The notes: generated by a model from the letters alone, not told the origin. A stretch of 64,000 nt of DNA from Subsaximicrobium wynnwilliamsii (GCF_007997225.1 NZ_VORM01000013.1:1-64000), one strand, 5' to 3'. Shown: positions 27,270-36,120, counted from the stretch's first letter. Made by a program: numbers and translations.

Positions 27270-28328
27270 TTAGTGTTGATATACAATCGCATTAATATTC
27301 ATCCCAGCTCCAACACTTGCAAACAGGATCACGTCGCCTTTGTTGATTTCCTGACCTTCAAGCTTGCCTTTTAAAATAAAATCAAGCAAGGTAGGTATGG
27401 TAGCCACACTCGAGTTGCCCAAAATATTAATGGTCATAGGCATAACGCCTTTTGGCGTTTCCATGCTGTGTAATTTGTAGAAACGTTTTACAATGGCTTC
27501 GTCCATCTTCTCATTGGCTTGATGAATTAATATTTTTTTGACATCACTAATGCCAAATCCACTGGCTTCCAAACAGTTTTTCAAGGCCAGTGGCACGTTT
27601 TTGAGCGCAAACTCATAGATTTTGCGACCATACATTTTTATATACCGGCGTTGGTCTGTGATTTCTGGATGGTTGGTTTTTCCGAAGTAAATAAAATGCG
27701 CTTCATCTGCAGCAAATGTGGCAGTTTCGTGAGCGATTATTCCGCCATCTTCATTGCTTTCTTCTATAACAACGGCGCCTGCACCATCACTATAGATCAT
27801 GGAGTCACGGTCGTGCTTATCTACCACTCTTGACAAGGTTTCTGAGCCAATAACCAAACAGCGTTTTGCGATACCAGCATTTATAAACGCCTTGGCATGG
27901 ATAACGGCTTCAATCCAACCAGGGCATCCAAATAATAAATCATAGCCCACACATTTTGGATTTTTTATTCCCAAAAAGTGTTTGACCCTCGAGGCTAAGC
28001 TTGGTACCGTATCACTTTGCTCAGATCCAAACTTAACATCCCCATAATTATGGGCAACGATGATATAATCTAAGGTTTCTTTATCTATGTTGGCATCCTC
28101 AATGGCTTTCTCTGCAGCGTAAAAGGCAATGTCAGAATTTACGAGTTCCTGATTGATGTAACGCCGCTCCTCAATACCGGTTATGGCTTTGAACTTAGCA
28201 ACAATATCTTCGTTGGTGCCGAGAATAGCGGAGCCATCGGTGTTTAAAAATTCGTGATTATAAAAATTTTCATTTTTTTCGATACAACTTGGTATATAGC
28301 TACCTGTTCCTATAATTCTTACACTCAT
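27270..28328 (-). CDS. FabH-like 3-oxoacyl-ACP synthase III family protein
   Basis: 352-residue thiolase-fold condensing enzyme. Cys135 in FGCPGW is the acyl-binding nucleophile, the catalytic His is in IHQANEKM, and the Asn is in LGNSSVATIP. The GCPG context and length of about 350 differ from housekeeping FabH (about 320-335, usually with ACAA or similar), so this may be a specialised ketosynthase making an unusual lipid or a beta-ketone starter. The adjacent methyltransferase and glycosyltransferase suggest a modified lipid; no product can be named. Confidence 0.8.
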   Translation of the reverse strand: MSVRIIGTGSYIPSCIEKNENFYNHEFLNTDGSAILGTNEDIVAKFKAITGIEERRYINQELVNSDIAFYAAEKAIEDANIDKETLDYIIVAHNYGDVKFGSEQSDTVPSLASRVKHFLGIKNPKCVGYDLLFGCPGWIEAVIHAKAFINAGIAKRCLVIGSETLSRVVDKHDRDSMIYSDGAGAVVIEESNEDGGIIAHETATFAADEAHFIYFGKTNHPEITDQRRYIKMYGRKIYEFALKNVPLALKNCLEASGFGISDVKKILIHQANEKMDEAIVKRFYKLHSMETPKGVMPMTINILGNSSVATIPTLLDFILKGKLEGQEINKGDVILFASVGAGMNINAIVYQH

Positions 28329-28381
28329 ATTTTAAAATTTCCCATTAGTGGAAATGTAGTCCAACAATATACTAATAATAT

Positions 28382-28412
28382 AAAAAACTCCTGTTTTAAG
28401 AAGGTGTTTTTT
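28382..28412 (-). terminator. Terminator after gcvP
   Basis: An 11-bp stem with one mismatch (AAAAAACTCCT / AGGTGTTTTTT) flanked by A and T runs, 22 nt downstream of the gcvP stop. Confidence 0.6.
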
Positions 28413-28433
28413 ACGATGCCCAAATGAAATATA

Positions 28434-31286
28434 TCAAGCCTCTTCCATATAAGCTTCGATAGGAGCACAGGTGCAAACGAGATTGCGATCTCCATAAGCA
28501 TCATCAACCCTACGCACGCTTGGCCAGAATTTGTTCTCTTTCACAAACTCCAAAGGAAAGGCTGCTTCTTGACGTGAATAGGGCAGTTGCCAATCGTCGC
28601 TCGTTATCATATCCAACGTGTGGGGTGCGTTTTTAAGTTTGTTATTGTCGTCTTCTTTTGATAAAGTTTCTATTTCTTTTTTTATGGAGATCATGGCGTC
28701 GCAAAAACGATCCATTTCGGCCTGGTCTTCACTTTCGGTAGGCTCAATCATCATGGTGCCTGCAACCGGGAATGATACCGTTGGTGAATGGAAGCCATAA
28801 TCCATTAATCGTTTGGCGATATCAACCACCTCGATGCCGTGGGCTTTAAAAGGTCTGCAATCAATAATCATCTCATGTGCGGCACGACCTCTTTCGCCAG
28901 AATATAAGGTTTCAAAAGCACCTTGAAGGCGTTTCTTGATGTAGTTGGCGTTCAATATCGCGACTTCGGTTGAGCGTTTAAGACCTCTTGCACCAAGCAT
29001 TTTGATGTAGCCATAAGAAATAAGGCAGACTAATGAGGATCCAAAAGGGGCTGCTGAAATTGCTGTTATGGCATTGTCGCCACCGGTTTTTATCAAGGGA
29101 TTGCTAGGTAAAAATGGAACCAATTGCTTGGCAACGCAAATAGGACCTACACCTGGGCCACCGCCACCATGAGGTATGGCAAAGGTTTTATGTAAATTCA
29201 AATGGCAAACATCTGCGCCTATGTTTCCTGGATTGGTCAAGCCTACTTGAGCATTCATATTGGCGCCGTCCATGTATACTTGTCCGCCGTTGTCATGAAT
29301 GATTTGAGTGATTTCCTTGATGGCCGACTCGTAAACACCATGCGTAGACGGATAAGTAATCATCAATGCGGAAAGGTTGTCTTTATGCATTTCGGCCTTT
29401 TCGCGCAAATCTTCCACATCGATATTACCATCGTCGGAAGATTTGGTCACCACCACTTTCATACCTGCCATTACTGCACTTGCAGGGTTGGTGCCATGTG
29501 CTGAAGAAGGGATGATACAAATGTTTCTATGGTGATCGTCACGGGATTCATGATAGGCCTTGATGACCATTAAACCGGCGAACTCACCTTGGGCACCAGA
29601 ATTTGGTTGTAGTGAGGTACCTGCGAATCCTGTGATTTCAGTCAATTGATCCTCTAATTTTCTCAAAACTTTATGATAGCCTTTGGCCTGTTCAACAGGT
29701 ACATAAGGATGTATGCTTCCCCATTGAAACCAACTTAAAGGCAACATTTCGGCAGCAGCGTTAAGCTTCATGGTACAAGATCCTAATGGGATCATGGAGT
29801 GGTTTAAAGCCAAATCCTTTCGTTCCAAGCGTTTGATGTAACGCATCAATTGGGTTTCAGAATGGTAAGTGTTAAATACAGGTCCCGTTAAAAAGTCTGT
29901 TTGACGCTGCAAATTCTGGTCGATGGCATTTGCTTCGGAAACTTCAGAGATTTTGAAGCTGTCTTTTTGTGCGACCCCAGCAAATATCGAAATGATGCGG
30001 TTCAAGTCCTTTAGGTTTGTAGTTTCATTCAACGACAGCACCACGGTGTCTTCCGACGGATAATAAAAATTGACTTTTTTGCTTTCCGCAGCCACTTTTA
30101 TGGCTTTTGCGTTCGCCTTTAGTTGAAGGGTGTCAAAAAAAGAGGTATTGCTCTGCTCATAACCAAGTTTGGACAGTGCTTTGGATAGTGCCGCAGTTTT
30201 ATTGTGAATTTTATTGGCAATATGTCTTAAGCCATCTGGCCCATGATAGACTGCATACATACTAGCCATAACTGCCAGCAATACTTGAGCCGTGCAAATA
30301 TTAGAGGTTGCTTTATCACGTTTGATATGTTGTTCACGAGTTTGTAATGCCATACGCAAGGCACGATTGCCATTTGCATCTTTGGTAACTCCAATAATAC
30401 GCCCCGGAAGATCACGCTTGTAAGCGTCCTTGGTTGCGAAAAAAGCAGCATGTGGCCCACCGTAACCCATTGGCACGCCAAAGCGTTGGGTAGTGCCAAC
30501 CACAACATCGGCACCAAATTTACCTGGTGCTTCCAATTTGATGAGACTCATGATATCTGCGGAAACTGCCACTTTGATATTTGCGGCATTCGCTTTTTCA
30601 ATGAAGGGTTTAATGTTGGTAACTTGTCCGTGTTTTCCAGGATATTGAAGGATAGCGCCGAAAAAATTTTCAGAAAAATCGAAATCTGCCTCGTTGCCAA
30701 CCACCAATTCAATATCCAAGGGATTAGCTCTTGTTTTCAAGACTGATAGCGTCTGCGGAAGGATAGCTTCTGAAACAAAGAATTTATTGATCTTGTTTTT
30801 CTTTTGCTCACGATCGCGAACGGCATATAATAGGCCCATAGCTTCAGCGGCAGCGGTACTTTCATCTAAAAGCGAGGCATTCGCCAATTCCATACCGGTA
30901 AGATCGGTGATCATGGTCTGGAAATTCAATAAGGCTTCGAGTCGGCCTTGAGCAATTTCAGCTTGATAAGGCGTGTAAGCCGTATACCAACCTGGGTTTT
31001 CCAGAACATTTCTTTGAATAACAGCTGGCAAAATAGTAGGATGGTAACCTAGACCAATATAGGTGGAAAAGACTTTATTCTTTTTAGAGAGCTTAGAAAT
31101 ATGAAGCAAGTAGTCTTGCTCGCTCATTGGTTCATCGAGATCAAGATCCTTCTTTAAACGGATGTCATCGGGAACGGTTTCATAGATTAATTGCTCTAAG
31201 GAATCAACGCCAATTGTTTTGAGCATGGCTTGTTGTTGGGCTTCTCTGGGGCCAATGTGACGAAGTGAAAAATCTGCTGTATCCAT
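28434..31286 (-). CDS. gcvP: Glycine dehydrogenase (decarboxylating), P-protein
   Basis: Pyridoxal-phosphate subunit of the glycine cleavage system; it decarboxylates glycine and transfers the aminomethyl group to the H-protein lipoyl arm. The 950-residue single-chain form has both halves: FSLRHIGPRE at the start, an N-terminal half with GVPMGYGGPHAAFF, and a C-terminal half with the PLP lysine in NLHKTFAIPHGGGGPG. The ATG at 31286 is preferred to an upstream frame opening at 31316, which overlaps a promoter-like box at 31314-31321. Confidence 0.96.
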   Translation of the reverse strand: MDTADFSLRHIGPREAQQQAMLKTIGVDSLEQLIYETVPDDIRLKKDLDLDEPMSEQDYLLHISKLSKKNKVFSTYIGLGYHPTILPAVIQRNVLENPGWYTAYTPYQAEIAQGRLEALLNFQTMITDLTGMELANASLLDESTAAAEAMGLLYAVRDREQKKNKINKFFVSEAILPQTLSVLKTRANPLDIELVVGNEADFDFSENFFGAILQYPGKHGQVTNIKPFIEKANAANIKVAVSADIMSLIKLEAPGKFGADVVVGTTQRFGVPMGYGGPHAAFFATKDAYKRDLPGRIIGVTKDANGNRALRMALQTREQHIKRDKATSNICTAQVLLAVMASMYAVYHGPDGLRHIANKIHNKTAALSKALSKLGYEQSNTSFFDTLQLKANAKAIKVAAESKKVNFYYPSEDTVVLSLNETTNLKDLNRIISIFAGVAQKDSFKISEVSEANAIDQNLQRQTDFLTGPVFNTYHSETQLMRYIKRLERKDLALNHSMIPLGSCTMKLNAAAEMLPLSWFQWGSIHPYVPVEQAKGYHKVLRKLEDQLTEITGFAGTSLQPNSGAQGEFAGLMVIKAYHESRDDHHRNICIIPSSAHGTNPASAVMAGMKVVVTKSSDDGNIDVEDLREKAEMHKDNLSALMITYPSTHGVYESAIKEITQIIHDNGGQVYMDGANMNAQVGLTNPGNIGADVCHLNLHKTFAIPHGGGGPGVGPICVAKQLVPFLPSNPLIKTGGDNAITAISAAPFGSSLVCLISYGYIKMLGARGLKRSTEVAILNANYIKKRLQGAFETLYSGERGRAAHEMIIDCRPFKAHGIEVVDIAKRLMDYGFHSPTVSFPVAGTMMIEPTESEDQAEMDRFCDAMISIKKEIETLSKEDDNNKLKNAPHTLDMITSDDWQLPYSRQEAAFPLEFVKENKFWPSVRRVDDAYGDRNLVCTCAPIEAYMEEA

Positions 31287-31313
31287 TGTGAAAATATGTT
31301 GTGTTTTGGCTTG

Positions 31314-31321
31314 CAAAATTA
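31314..31321 (-). promoter_or_regulatory. Putative gcvP promoter, -7 box TAATTTTG
   Basis: Exact TAnnTTTG match on the minus strand, giving a start near 31310 and a 24-nt leader. No glycine riboswitch-like structure fits in so short a leader. Confidence 0.5.
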
Positions 31322-31395
31322 CGGAATTAATAAGCTTTTGTTGTTAATGAAAATGAAACTTTTCAACCAATTGGAATGGTTATTAACAGTTTGAT

Positions 31396-31403
31396 TATTT
31401 TTG
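31396..31403 (+). promoter_or_regulatory. -7 box TATTTTTG directly before a start codon
   Basis: Exact match ending 4 nt before the ATG at 31408, the same arrangement as at 18096-18103. A leaderless message is predicted. A possible -33 TTG lies 22 nt upstream. Confidence 0.5.
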
Positions 31404-31407
31404 TGAA

Positions 31408-32241
31408 ATGAAAGCATTGAAAGCTATTTTTGATTTTTATATAAATAGCAGTATTCATGTCGCTTTGGCGGTCTTCGCCCTCTCCTGGTTGACCTTGCTT
31501 GAGTTCGGTTTGCCTTACGATGGTGACCTGTTGTATTTTATTTTTTTTGCTTCGATAACTGGGTATAATTTTGTGAAGTATTTTGGCCTTGTAAAATTTC
31601 ACTATCGCAGTTTGGCAAGGTGGCTCAAAGTCATTCAGGTGTTTTCATTTCTTTGCTTTTTGCTTTTACTTTACTTCGCCGCTTTTTTAGAAGTGGCGAC
31701 CTTGCTTTTTATATCAATTTTTGCAGGTATTACCTTTCTTTATGCCATACCACTTTTGCCAAAGAATTTGTTTCTTGATCAGAAACAAAAATTAAGAAGC
31801 ATTAGCGGTGTAAAAATCTATATCATTGCCTTGGTCTGGTCTGGGGTCACGGTATTTTTACCTTTATTGAACGCAGGATACCATTTAAATAGTGATGAGC
31901 TGCTTATGGCTTTACAACGTTTCGTTTTTGTATTGGCGCTCATGATGCCTTTTGAAATTAGAGATTTGAGCTACGATAGCATAAAATTGGCAACTATGCC
32001 TCAAATAATCGGAGTGGTCAACACTAAGTTGATGGGCTTGGTTTTGCTGCTGATCTTTGTGTTGATTGAATTTTTTATTAAAACAGCCCGTGTCCAGCAA
32101 TTTGAAATACTTTTTGTCATAGCCTTGCTTTCGGCGGCCTTCATAATCGGCTCTAAAAAGAACCAGCATCGGTATTATAGCGGCTTTTTTGTTGAAGCCA
32201 TCCCAATCGTTTGGCTAGTGCTGTGGTTGTTTATGGATTAA
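31408..32241 (+). CDS. UbiA-like integral membrane protein
   Basis: 277 residues with about eight membrane segments. The loop NFVKYFG near residue 53 and PFEIRDLSYDS near 180 sit where UbiA prenyltransferases carry their two Asp-rich motifs; the second keeps DxxxD, but the first has lost its Asp residues. It is therefore a probable UbiA-family member of uncertain activity. Its 3' end overlaps the convergent anti-sigma-like gene by 27 nt. Confidence 0.65.
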   Translation: MKALKAIFDFYINSSIHVALAVFALSWLTLLEFGLPYDGDLLYFIFFASITGYNFVKYFGLVKFHYRSLARWLKVIQVFSFLCFLLLLYFAAFLEVATLLFISIFAGITFLYAIPLLPKNLFLDQKQKLRSISGVKIYIIALVWSGVTVFLPLLNAGYHLNSDELLMALQRFVFVLALMMPFEIRDLSYDSIKLATMPQIIGVVNTKLMGLVLLLIFVLIEFFIKTARVQQFEILFVIALLSAAFIIGSKKNQHRYYSGFFVEAIPIVWLVLWLFMD

Positions 32242-32478
32242 CCTTTCAAGGTTTTTTCTGAATTCTTCACGTTCAATTTCAGTAAGCAATTTGTCTTTTG
32301 AAGAATGAATGGCCGCTGTGAGAGCGCAATTGTCTTTGGTGTAGGCACGAGCGAATTTGCACCACGACAAGCGAAGCATCAACTCAAAGCGTTCCCATAA
32401 ATTTGCTTCGCCATATTGGGCTTTGTCGCAAATAAGATAGGCTTGCTCGCAAGAAATAAAAAGAAATCTTTTTTTCAT
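32215..32478 (-). CDS. Small anti-sigma-factor-like protein
   Basis: 87-residue protein located 30 nt behind an ECF sigma gene. Cys10 and Cys17 (SCEQAYLICDKAQ) and Cys40 (LSWCKFARAY) sit where small zinc anti-sigma proteins of Flavobacteria, as I recall them, carry their Cys residues, but the last Cys of the usual CxxC is Ala here. It probably binds the sigma factor; zinc binding may be lost. The ATG at 32478 gives the usual MKKRFLFISCE start; the frame opens at 32493. Confidence 0.55.
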   Translation of the reverse strand: MKKRFLFISCEQAYLICDKAQYGEANLWERFELMLRLSWCKFARAYTKDNCALTAAIHSSKDKLLTEIEREEFRKNLERLIHKQPQH

Positions 32479-32508
32479 AATAAGAAAAGTCACTAAAGAA
32501 TGTAAATG

Positions 32509-33060
32509 TTAAAACCAGTTCTTTTTCATGCAATCGGCTAGCGTAATCCTAGCCCTGTGGATAATCACCCAAAGGTTAGACGAAGTAATGCCGAGTTCAT
32601 TACAAATGGCTTTGGTTTCATAATCCAAAATGGTTTTCATCTCAAAAACCTGTTTCTGTTTTTTAGGCAGCTTTGCCATACATTCAGAGATGGCCTTGCC
32701 AAGTTCAGCGTTTTCTATGATGTCTTGCGCATCTTTACTGAAAGGGTCTGCCACGCGCTCCTCTAGCCAATCGCCTTCTTGATCCTCATTCATGTACCCT
32801 ACTCTTACTTCGGCCTGGCCTTTTTTGGAATTTTTCTTACGGTAATAATCAATGATTTTCCGTTTTAATATGGAAATCAGCCAAGTGCGTTCACTGGCCT
32901 CGCCCTTGAAGTTTTCCATTGATTTTAAGCCAGCTACAAACGTGTCCTGTACAAGATCTTTTGCCATTTCTCTATCATTTACGCGAGTTATGGCATAGTT
33001 GAACATGTAATCGGCATAGTTGCTAATCCATGTATTTGGGTCTATGGTGTGATCTAGCAT
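32509..33060 (-). CDS. ECF-type RNA polymerase sigma factor
   Basis: 183-residue group 4 sigma factor. Region 2 covers about 15-85, with VQDTFVAGLKSMENF and ERTWLISILKRKIIDYYRK for -10 recognition and melting. Region 4 covers about 125-175, with LPKKQKQVFEMKTIL and an HTH (CNELGITSSNLWVIIHRAR). An acidic linker joins them. It is followed by the anti-sigma-like gene, a typical regulatory pair. Target promoters are unknown. Confidence 0.9.
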   Translation of the reverse strand: MLDHTIDPNTWISNYADYMFNYAITRVNDREMAKDLVQDTFVAGLKSMENFKGEASERTWLISILKRKIIDYYRKKNSKKGQAEVRVGYMNEDQEGDWLEERVADPFSKDAQDIIENAELGKAISECMAKLPKKQKQVFEMKTILDYETKAICNELGITSSNLWVIIHRARITLADCMKKNWF

Positions 33061-33111
33061 TGAAGGTAGTTATGATTATGTAAAAATAGTTGAAAATTTT
33101 AGGTTTGTGTT

Positions 33112-33810
33112 CTATTTGTGAACGGTCAATTTATTTTTTATACTTACTTCTGCGCCCTTGGCCAAGATCACAGAGGTCGGTTTCGCGTACTTGAGGTGCT
33201 CGAAATCCGTTCCATAATTTGCTTCGAAATCCATAGCGCTATTAAAATCCTTGACTTTATAATGAAGCCAAGAAGGATGTAATACTTCATATTGAAAGGT
33301 CTTGTTTTTGTGACCCGTATAACCAAAATAATGCTCCATGATAAATTGTTCTTCAGAATTTTCCAAGATTGGGACCGCTTCTTTCTCGGTAGTAGCAGCT
33401 ATGGATTGCCACTTGTTGTTGACCTGCCACCGGTACTCAAAAAACAGGGAATCATGGGTCTCTTTCCAAACGTGATCCATGTTGCTGGTGGTGTAATGCT
33501 CGTGATATAAGGAGTTTGCCACCAGGGTTATAAGCGGTTTTGGGACGATTTCCTGAATAAATACTACGCCTCTTTTGTTATTGTGCTTGACGTAAAAGCG
33601 CAGATTGACTTCCTCAAAATTGATGTGATTGTAAAGTTTAATGCCCAATACTTTAACATCCATAAACATAAAGCCCACCATGCTCACGTAGCATTTGCCA
33701 TTGTAAAAATCGAGTTCAGTCCCTTTTGGCAAATAGGGTTCAAGGATTTTTGGGTCTACTTCGTAATTGATGAACAGTAGGTTTCTCCAGTAAGCATTTA
33801 AAAAGGTCAT
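33112..33810 (-). CDS. DUF2071 family protein
   Basis: 232-residue protein of the DUF2071 family (YqjF-like). Recognisable blocks are WRNLLFINYEVDPKILEPYLP at the N-terminus, the LRFYV-type strand VNLRFYVKHNNKRGVVFIQE, and FEYRWQVNNKWQ. The family has an acetoacetate-decarboxylase-like beta fold and no established reaction. It stands alone between the sigma factor and the epimerase gene. Confidence 0.8.
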   Translation of the reverse strand: MTFLNAYWRNLLFINYEVDPKILEPYLPKGTELDFYNGKCYVSMVGFMFMDVKVLGIKLYNHINFEEVNLRFYVKHNNKRGVVFIQEIVPKPLITLVANSLYHEHYTTSNMDHVWKETHDSLFFEYRWQVNNKWQSIAATTEKEAVPILENSEEQFIMEHYFGYTGHKNKTFQYEVLHPSWLHYKVKDFNSAMDFEANYGTDFEHLKYAKPTSVILAKGAEVSIKNKLTVHK

Positions 33811-33962
33811 TGTTTTGAATTTGATTAGAGAAATTTTTTGTAAAAAGGCCTAAGACCGCTGTGCGATATGACATAAGAACAAAGACTAAATTTGAGCTAT
33901 TGACTTTATATCTGGGTCTAAAATTGACCCAACAGTTTATGTTGAACAGCTAAAAAAAATGT

Positions 33963-34859
33963 TTATACCAGTGATTTGAGCGTGGGTTCAAGATCGCCTT
34001 GCAAAAATACGAATCCCTTGCCGCTTAAACGTTGCGGTATTACATTTCTACTTTTTAGGACCAATTCTGGTTCGGTACCAATGAGTTTTGCGCCCAACTT
34101 GATGAGCCATTTAGGCTGCGGAAGGCCAATTGGCATGTGCATCACACTTCTAAGGGTTTTCATGAGCGTTTTGTTGTTTGTGGGTTTTGCTACGGAAAGG
34201 TTAAAGTTCCCGTTCAAGCTTTCATTTTCCATCAAAAATTCTACTGCTCTTGCGAAATCTTGTTCATGGATCCAACTCACTTTCTGTTTACCGGAAGCCT
34301 GCTTTCCGCCGAGACCAAACGTGACCAAATTTTTAAGCGGAATCAAAGCCCCTCCATTTTTGCCAAAAACGATGGCGGTGCGCAAAGCGATTTTTCTAGT
34401 CTTTGGGTTTGTGATTTTGTAAAAGCTGTGTTCCCAGGATTTGGCGATGTTCATTGAAAAGTCATCGCCAAGGTCTCCGTGCTCTTCCGTCATTTGTTTG
34501 ATCTGAGAATCTTCATAAATGGTAGCGGTGGAAGAATTCAACCACAATGCGGGTGGATTTTCACAAAGGTTGATGGCAAGACCAAGCACTTCCGTAGCAT
34601 CAATTCTAGAGGCTAAGATTAATTTTCTATTAGCTTCCGTATATCTGCAATCTACCGATTTCCCCGTAAGATTGATGAGTACATCGGTTTTTTCGAGAAT
34701 TTTTGTCCATGCGCCCAAATCCTTGGCATTCCAGAGCGTATCATTTTCACGTTTTGGATTTCTGCTTAGGATAAAGACCTCATGTCCTTTTTTAGTGAAA
34801 TGCTGCACGAGGACTTGACCTAGAAATCCGCTTCCGCCTGCAATGGTTATGGTTTTCAT
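33963..34859 (-). CDS. TIGR01777-type NAD-dependent epimerase (SulA/YfcH-like)
   Basis: 298-residue Rossmann-fold protein of the extended SDR type, related to cell-division-inhibitor-like YfcH/SDR39U1. Cofactor motif GGSGFLG at 8-14, NLTGKSVDCRY near residue 64, WLNSSTATIYED in the active-site area, and a C-terminal block (VMHMPIGLPQPKWLIKLGA) typical of the family. Reaction unknown. The small membrane protein gene lies 38 nt upstream on the same strand. Confidence 0.88.
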   Translation of the reverse strand: MKTITIAGGSGFLGQVLVQHFTKKGHEVFILSRNPKRENDTLWNAKDLGAWTKILEKTDVLINLTGKSVDCRYTEANRKLILASRIDATEVLGLAINLCENPPALWLNSSTATIYEDSQIKQMTEEHGDLGDDFSMNIAKSWEHSFYKITNPKTRKIALRTAIVFGKNGGALIPLKNLVTFGLGGKQASGKQKVSWIHEQDFARAVEFLMENESLNGNFNLSVAKPTNNKTLMKTLRSVMHMPIGLPQPKWLIKLGAKLIGTEPELVLKSRNVIPQRLSGKGFVFLQGDLEPTLKSLV

Positions 34860-34897
34860 AATAGTTGAGTTTTAGTTAAGCGTTGTTTTTATAGTGG

Positions 34898-35074
34898 CTA
34901 ATGGGTGGTTTGAGCTTCAAATTCGGGAGTCTCTGGGGTAAAATCCGTTGAACGTCTTGAGTTGCGTCTTCCTCTTAAGAAAAAATACAAGTTGATGAAA
35001 AGCATGACACCCAGATAGATTGAAAAGCCTCCGATTTTTTTACTATTGGTGTAAGTAAGAAACTTGTAGTTCAT
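34898..35074 (-). CDS. Small single-pass membrane protein, 58 residues
   Basis: On the minus strand an ATG at 35074 opens a 58-codon frame: a polar N-terminus (MNYKFLTYTNSKK), one hydrophobic helix of about 19 residues (IGGFSIYLGVMLFINLYFFL), then basic RGRRNSRRS and an acidic tail. The positive-inside pattern suggests the C-terminus is cytoplasmic. It sits between a GbsR/MarR regulator gene (51 nt upstream) and the epimerase gene, all in one direction. Family not recognised; composition and context support a real gene. Confidence 0.7.
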   Translation of the reverse strand: MNYKFLTYTNSKKIGGFSIYLGVMLFINLYFFLRGRRNSRRSTDFTPETPEFEAQTTH

Positions 35075-35125
35075 TTTGCTTATATTAAACTTTCAGAAAA
35101 TATTGAAAGTAAAGTTCAAATTTTT

Positions 35126-35629
35126 TTAGCCGATGAGTTTGAGCAAGGATTTGGTAATCCAGTTTTGCTTTTGATTGACTAATTTGTTGATTAAGGCATC
35201 CATGGTTTCCGTTAGGTCATGCAGATCTTTCGTTTGTTTTATGAGTTCCTTGGTTTTTGGGTTGCCATCGTCTTCAATGGAAGACACCTCATTCAATACC
35301 TTGATTACAGGCTTGATTTCTCTTCGACTTCGTTCTTTGGCAACGATTCTTGCCAGTTCCTGTACGTTTTTTTCAGTGGTAAAAAACTCTTTGCGTTCGC
35401 CTGGAATGATTTCTTTGGTCACGATGCCCCAATCCATAAGCTGACGCAGGTTCATGCTTGTATTGCCTCTTGAGATTTGAAGACCGGCCATGATATCTTC
35501 CATTGACAAAGGTTCTGTAGAGATAAAAAGCAAGGCTTGTATTTGCGCCATGGCCTTATTGATGCCCCAAAGTGTGCCTAAGCTGCCCCATGTGGATACA
35601 AATTTATGTTTGGCTTCATCGTAGTTCAT
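35126..35629 (-). CDS. GbsR/MarR-family transcriptional regulator
   Basis: 167-residue winged-helix regulator. The N-terminal half has the GbsR-type text MAQIQALLFISTEPLSMEDI and the recognition helix ISRGNTSMNLRQL; the wing follows in ITKEIIPGERKEFFTT-like text. The C-terminal half is a helical dimerisation region. It is first in a run with the 58-residue membrane protein and the epimerase and may control them. GbsR relatives often respond to osmotic solutes; the ligand here is unknown. Confidence 0.87.
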   Translation of the reverse strand: MNYDEAKHKFVSTWGSLGTLWGINKAMAQIQALLFISTEPLSMEDIMAGLQISRGNTSMNLRQLMDWGIVTKEIIPGERKEFFTTEKNVQELARIVAKERSRREIKPVIKVLNEVSSIEDDGNPKTKELIKQTKDLHDLTETMDALINKLVNQKQNWITKSLLKLIG

Positions 35630-35730
35630 GTGATAAATATATGGAATATTTTAAACTTTCAATAATTATTGAAAGTTTATTTTTGGTTTTTTGGCATCAT
35701 GATGCGGGGATAGGTTTATGGTTAGTGTGG

Positions 35731-36120
35731 ATCTGCGACTCCTCGGGAGTCGTGCTTCGCTGGCAATTGTATTTCTACAAACCTTTGATGCCTCTGGCAT
35801 CGGGAATTTCCCGTTGGATCCAACCCTATTTTGTTGGAATCTCAATGGCAGATTCGCTGGAACTTGTGTTTCTAAAAACCCTTTCAGCATATGGCACTAG
35901 GGGCTGCTATTGCCAGATTCTAAAAAGAATGGACATTAAAATTCATAACAGGGCAGTTGGATTAAAGCTTAGAATTAAATGGGTTTTGTGAATAATTCCG
36001 ACAATGATTATAGAATTTAATATTTATATAGGATAGATTTTTGCTTTTAATCCCAGCGGGATTCAAGTTTTGTAGAAAAGGGTTTTTTAGGTAATTACGA
36101 CTCCAGCGGTGTCGCACTAT
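35731..36120. repeat. Field of hairpin-bearing repeats in inverted arrangement
   Basis: This 560-nt gene-free region has at least two, probably three, copies of one element. The plus-oriented copy (36049-36114) has hairpin AATCCC-AGC-GGGATT, then TTTGTAGAAA, then hairpin CGACTCC-AGC-GGTGTCG. The opposite copy (35736-35801) has CGACTCC-TCG-GGAGTCG, TTTCTACAAA, then GATGCC-TCT-GGCATC. A worn copy lies around 35859-35900 (GTTTCTAAAAACC). Palindromes CGGGAATTTCCCG (35801-35813) and GTTGGATCCAAC (35813-35824) lie between. No gene was seen. Confidence 0.7.

Noticed and set aside
31287-31407. Glycine riboswitch ahead of gcvP
   Set aside because: The predicted leader is only about 24 nt and no tandem aptamer pattern is visible.
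35572-35991. Plus-strand 139-codon frame
   Set aside because: Begins inside the minus-strand GbsR-type gene and runs through the hairpin repeats; composition follows the repeat sequence.
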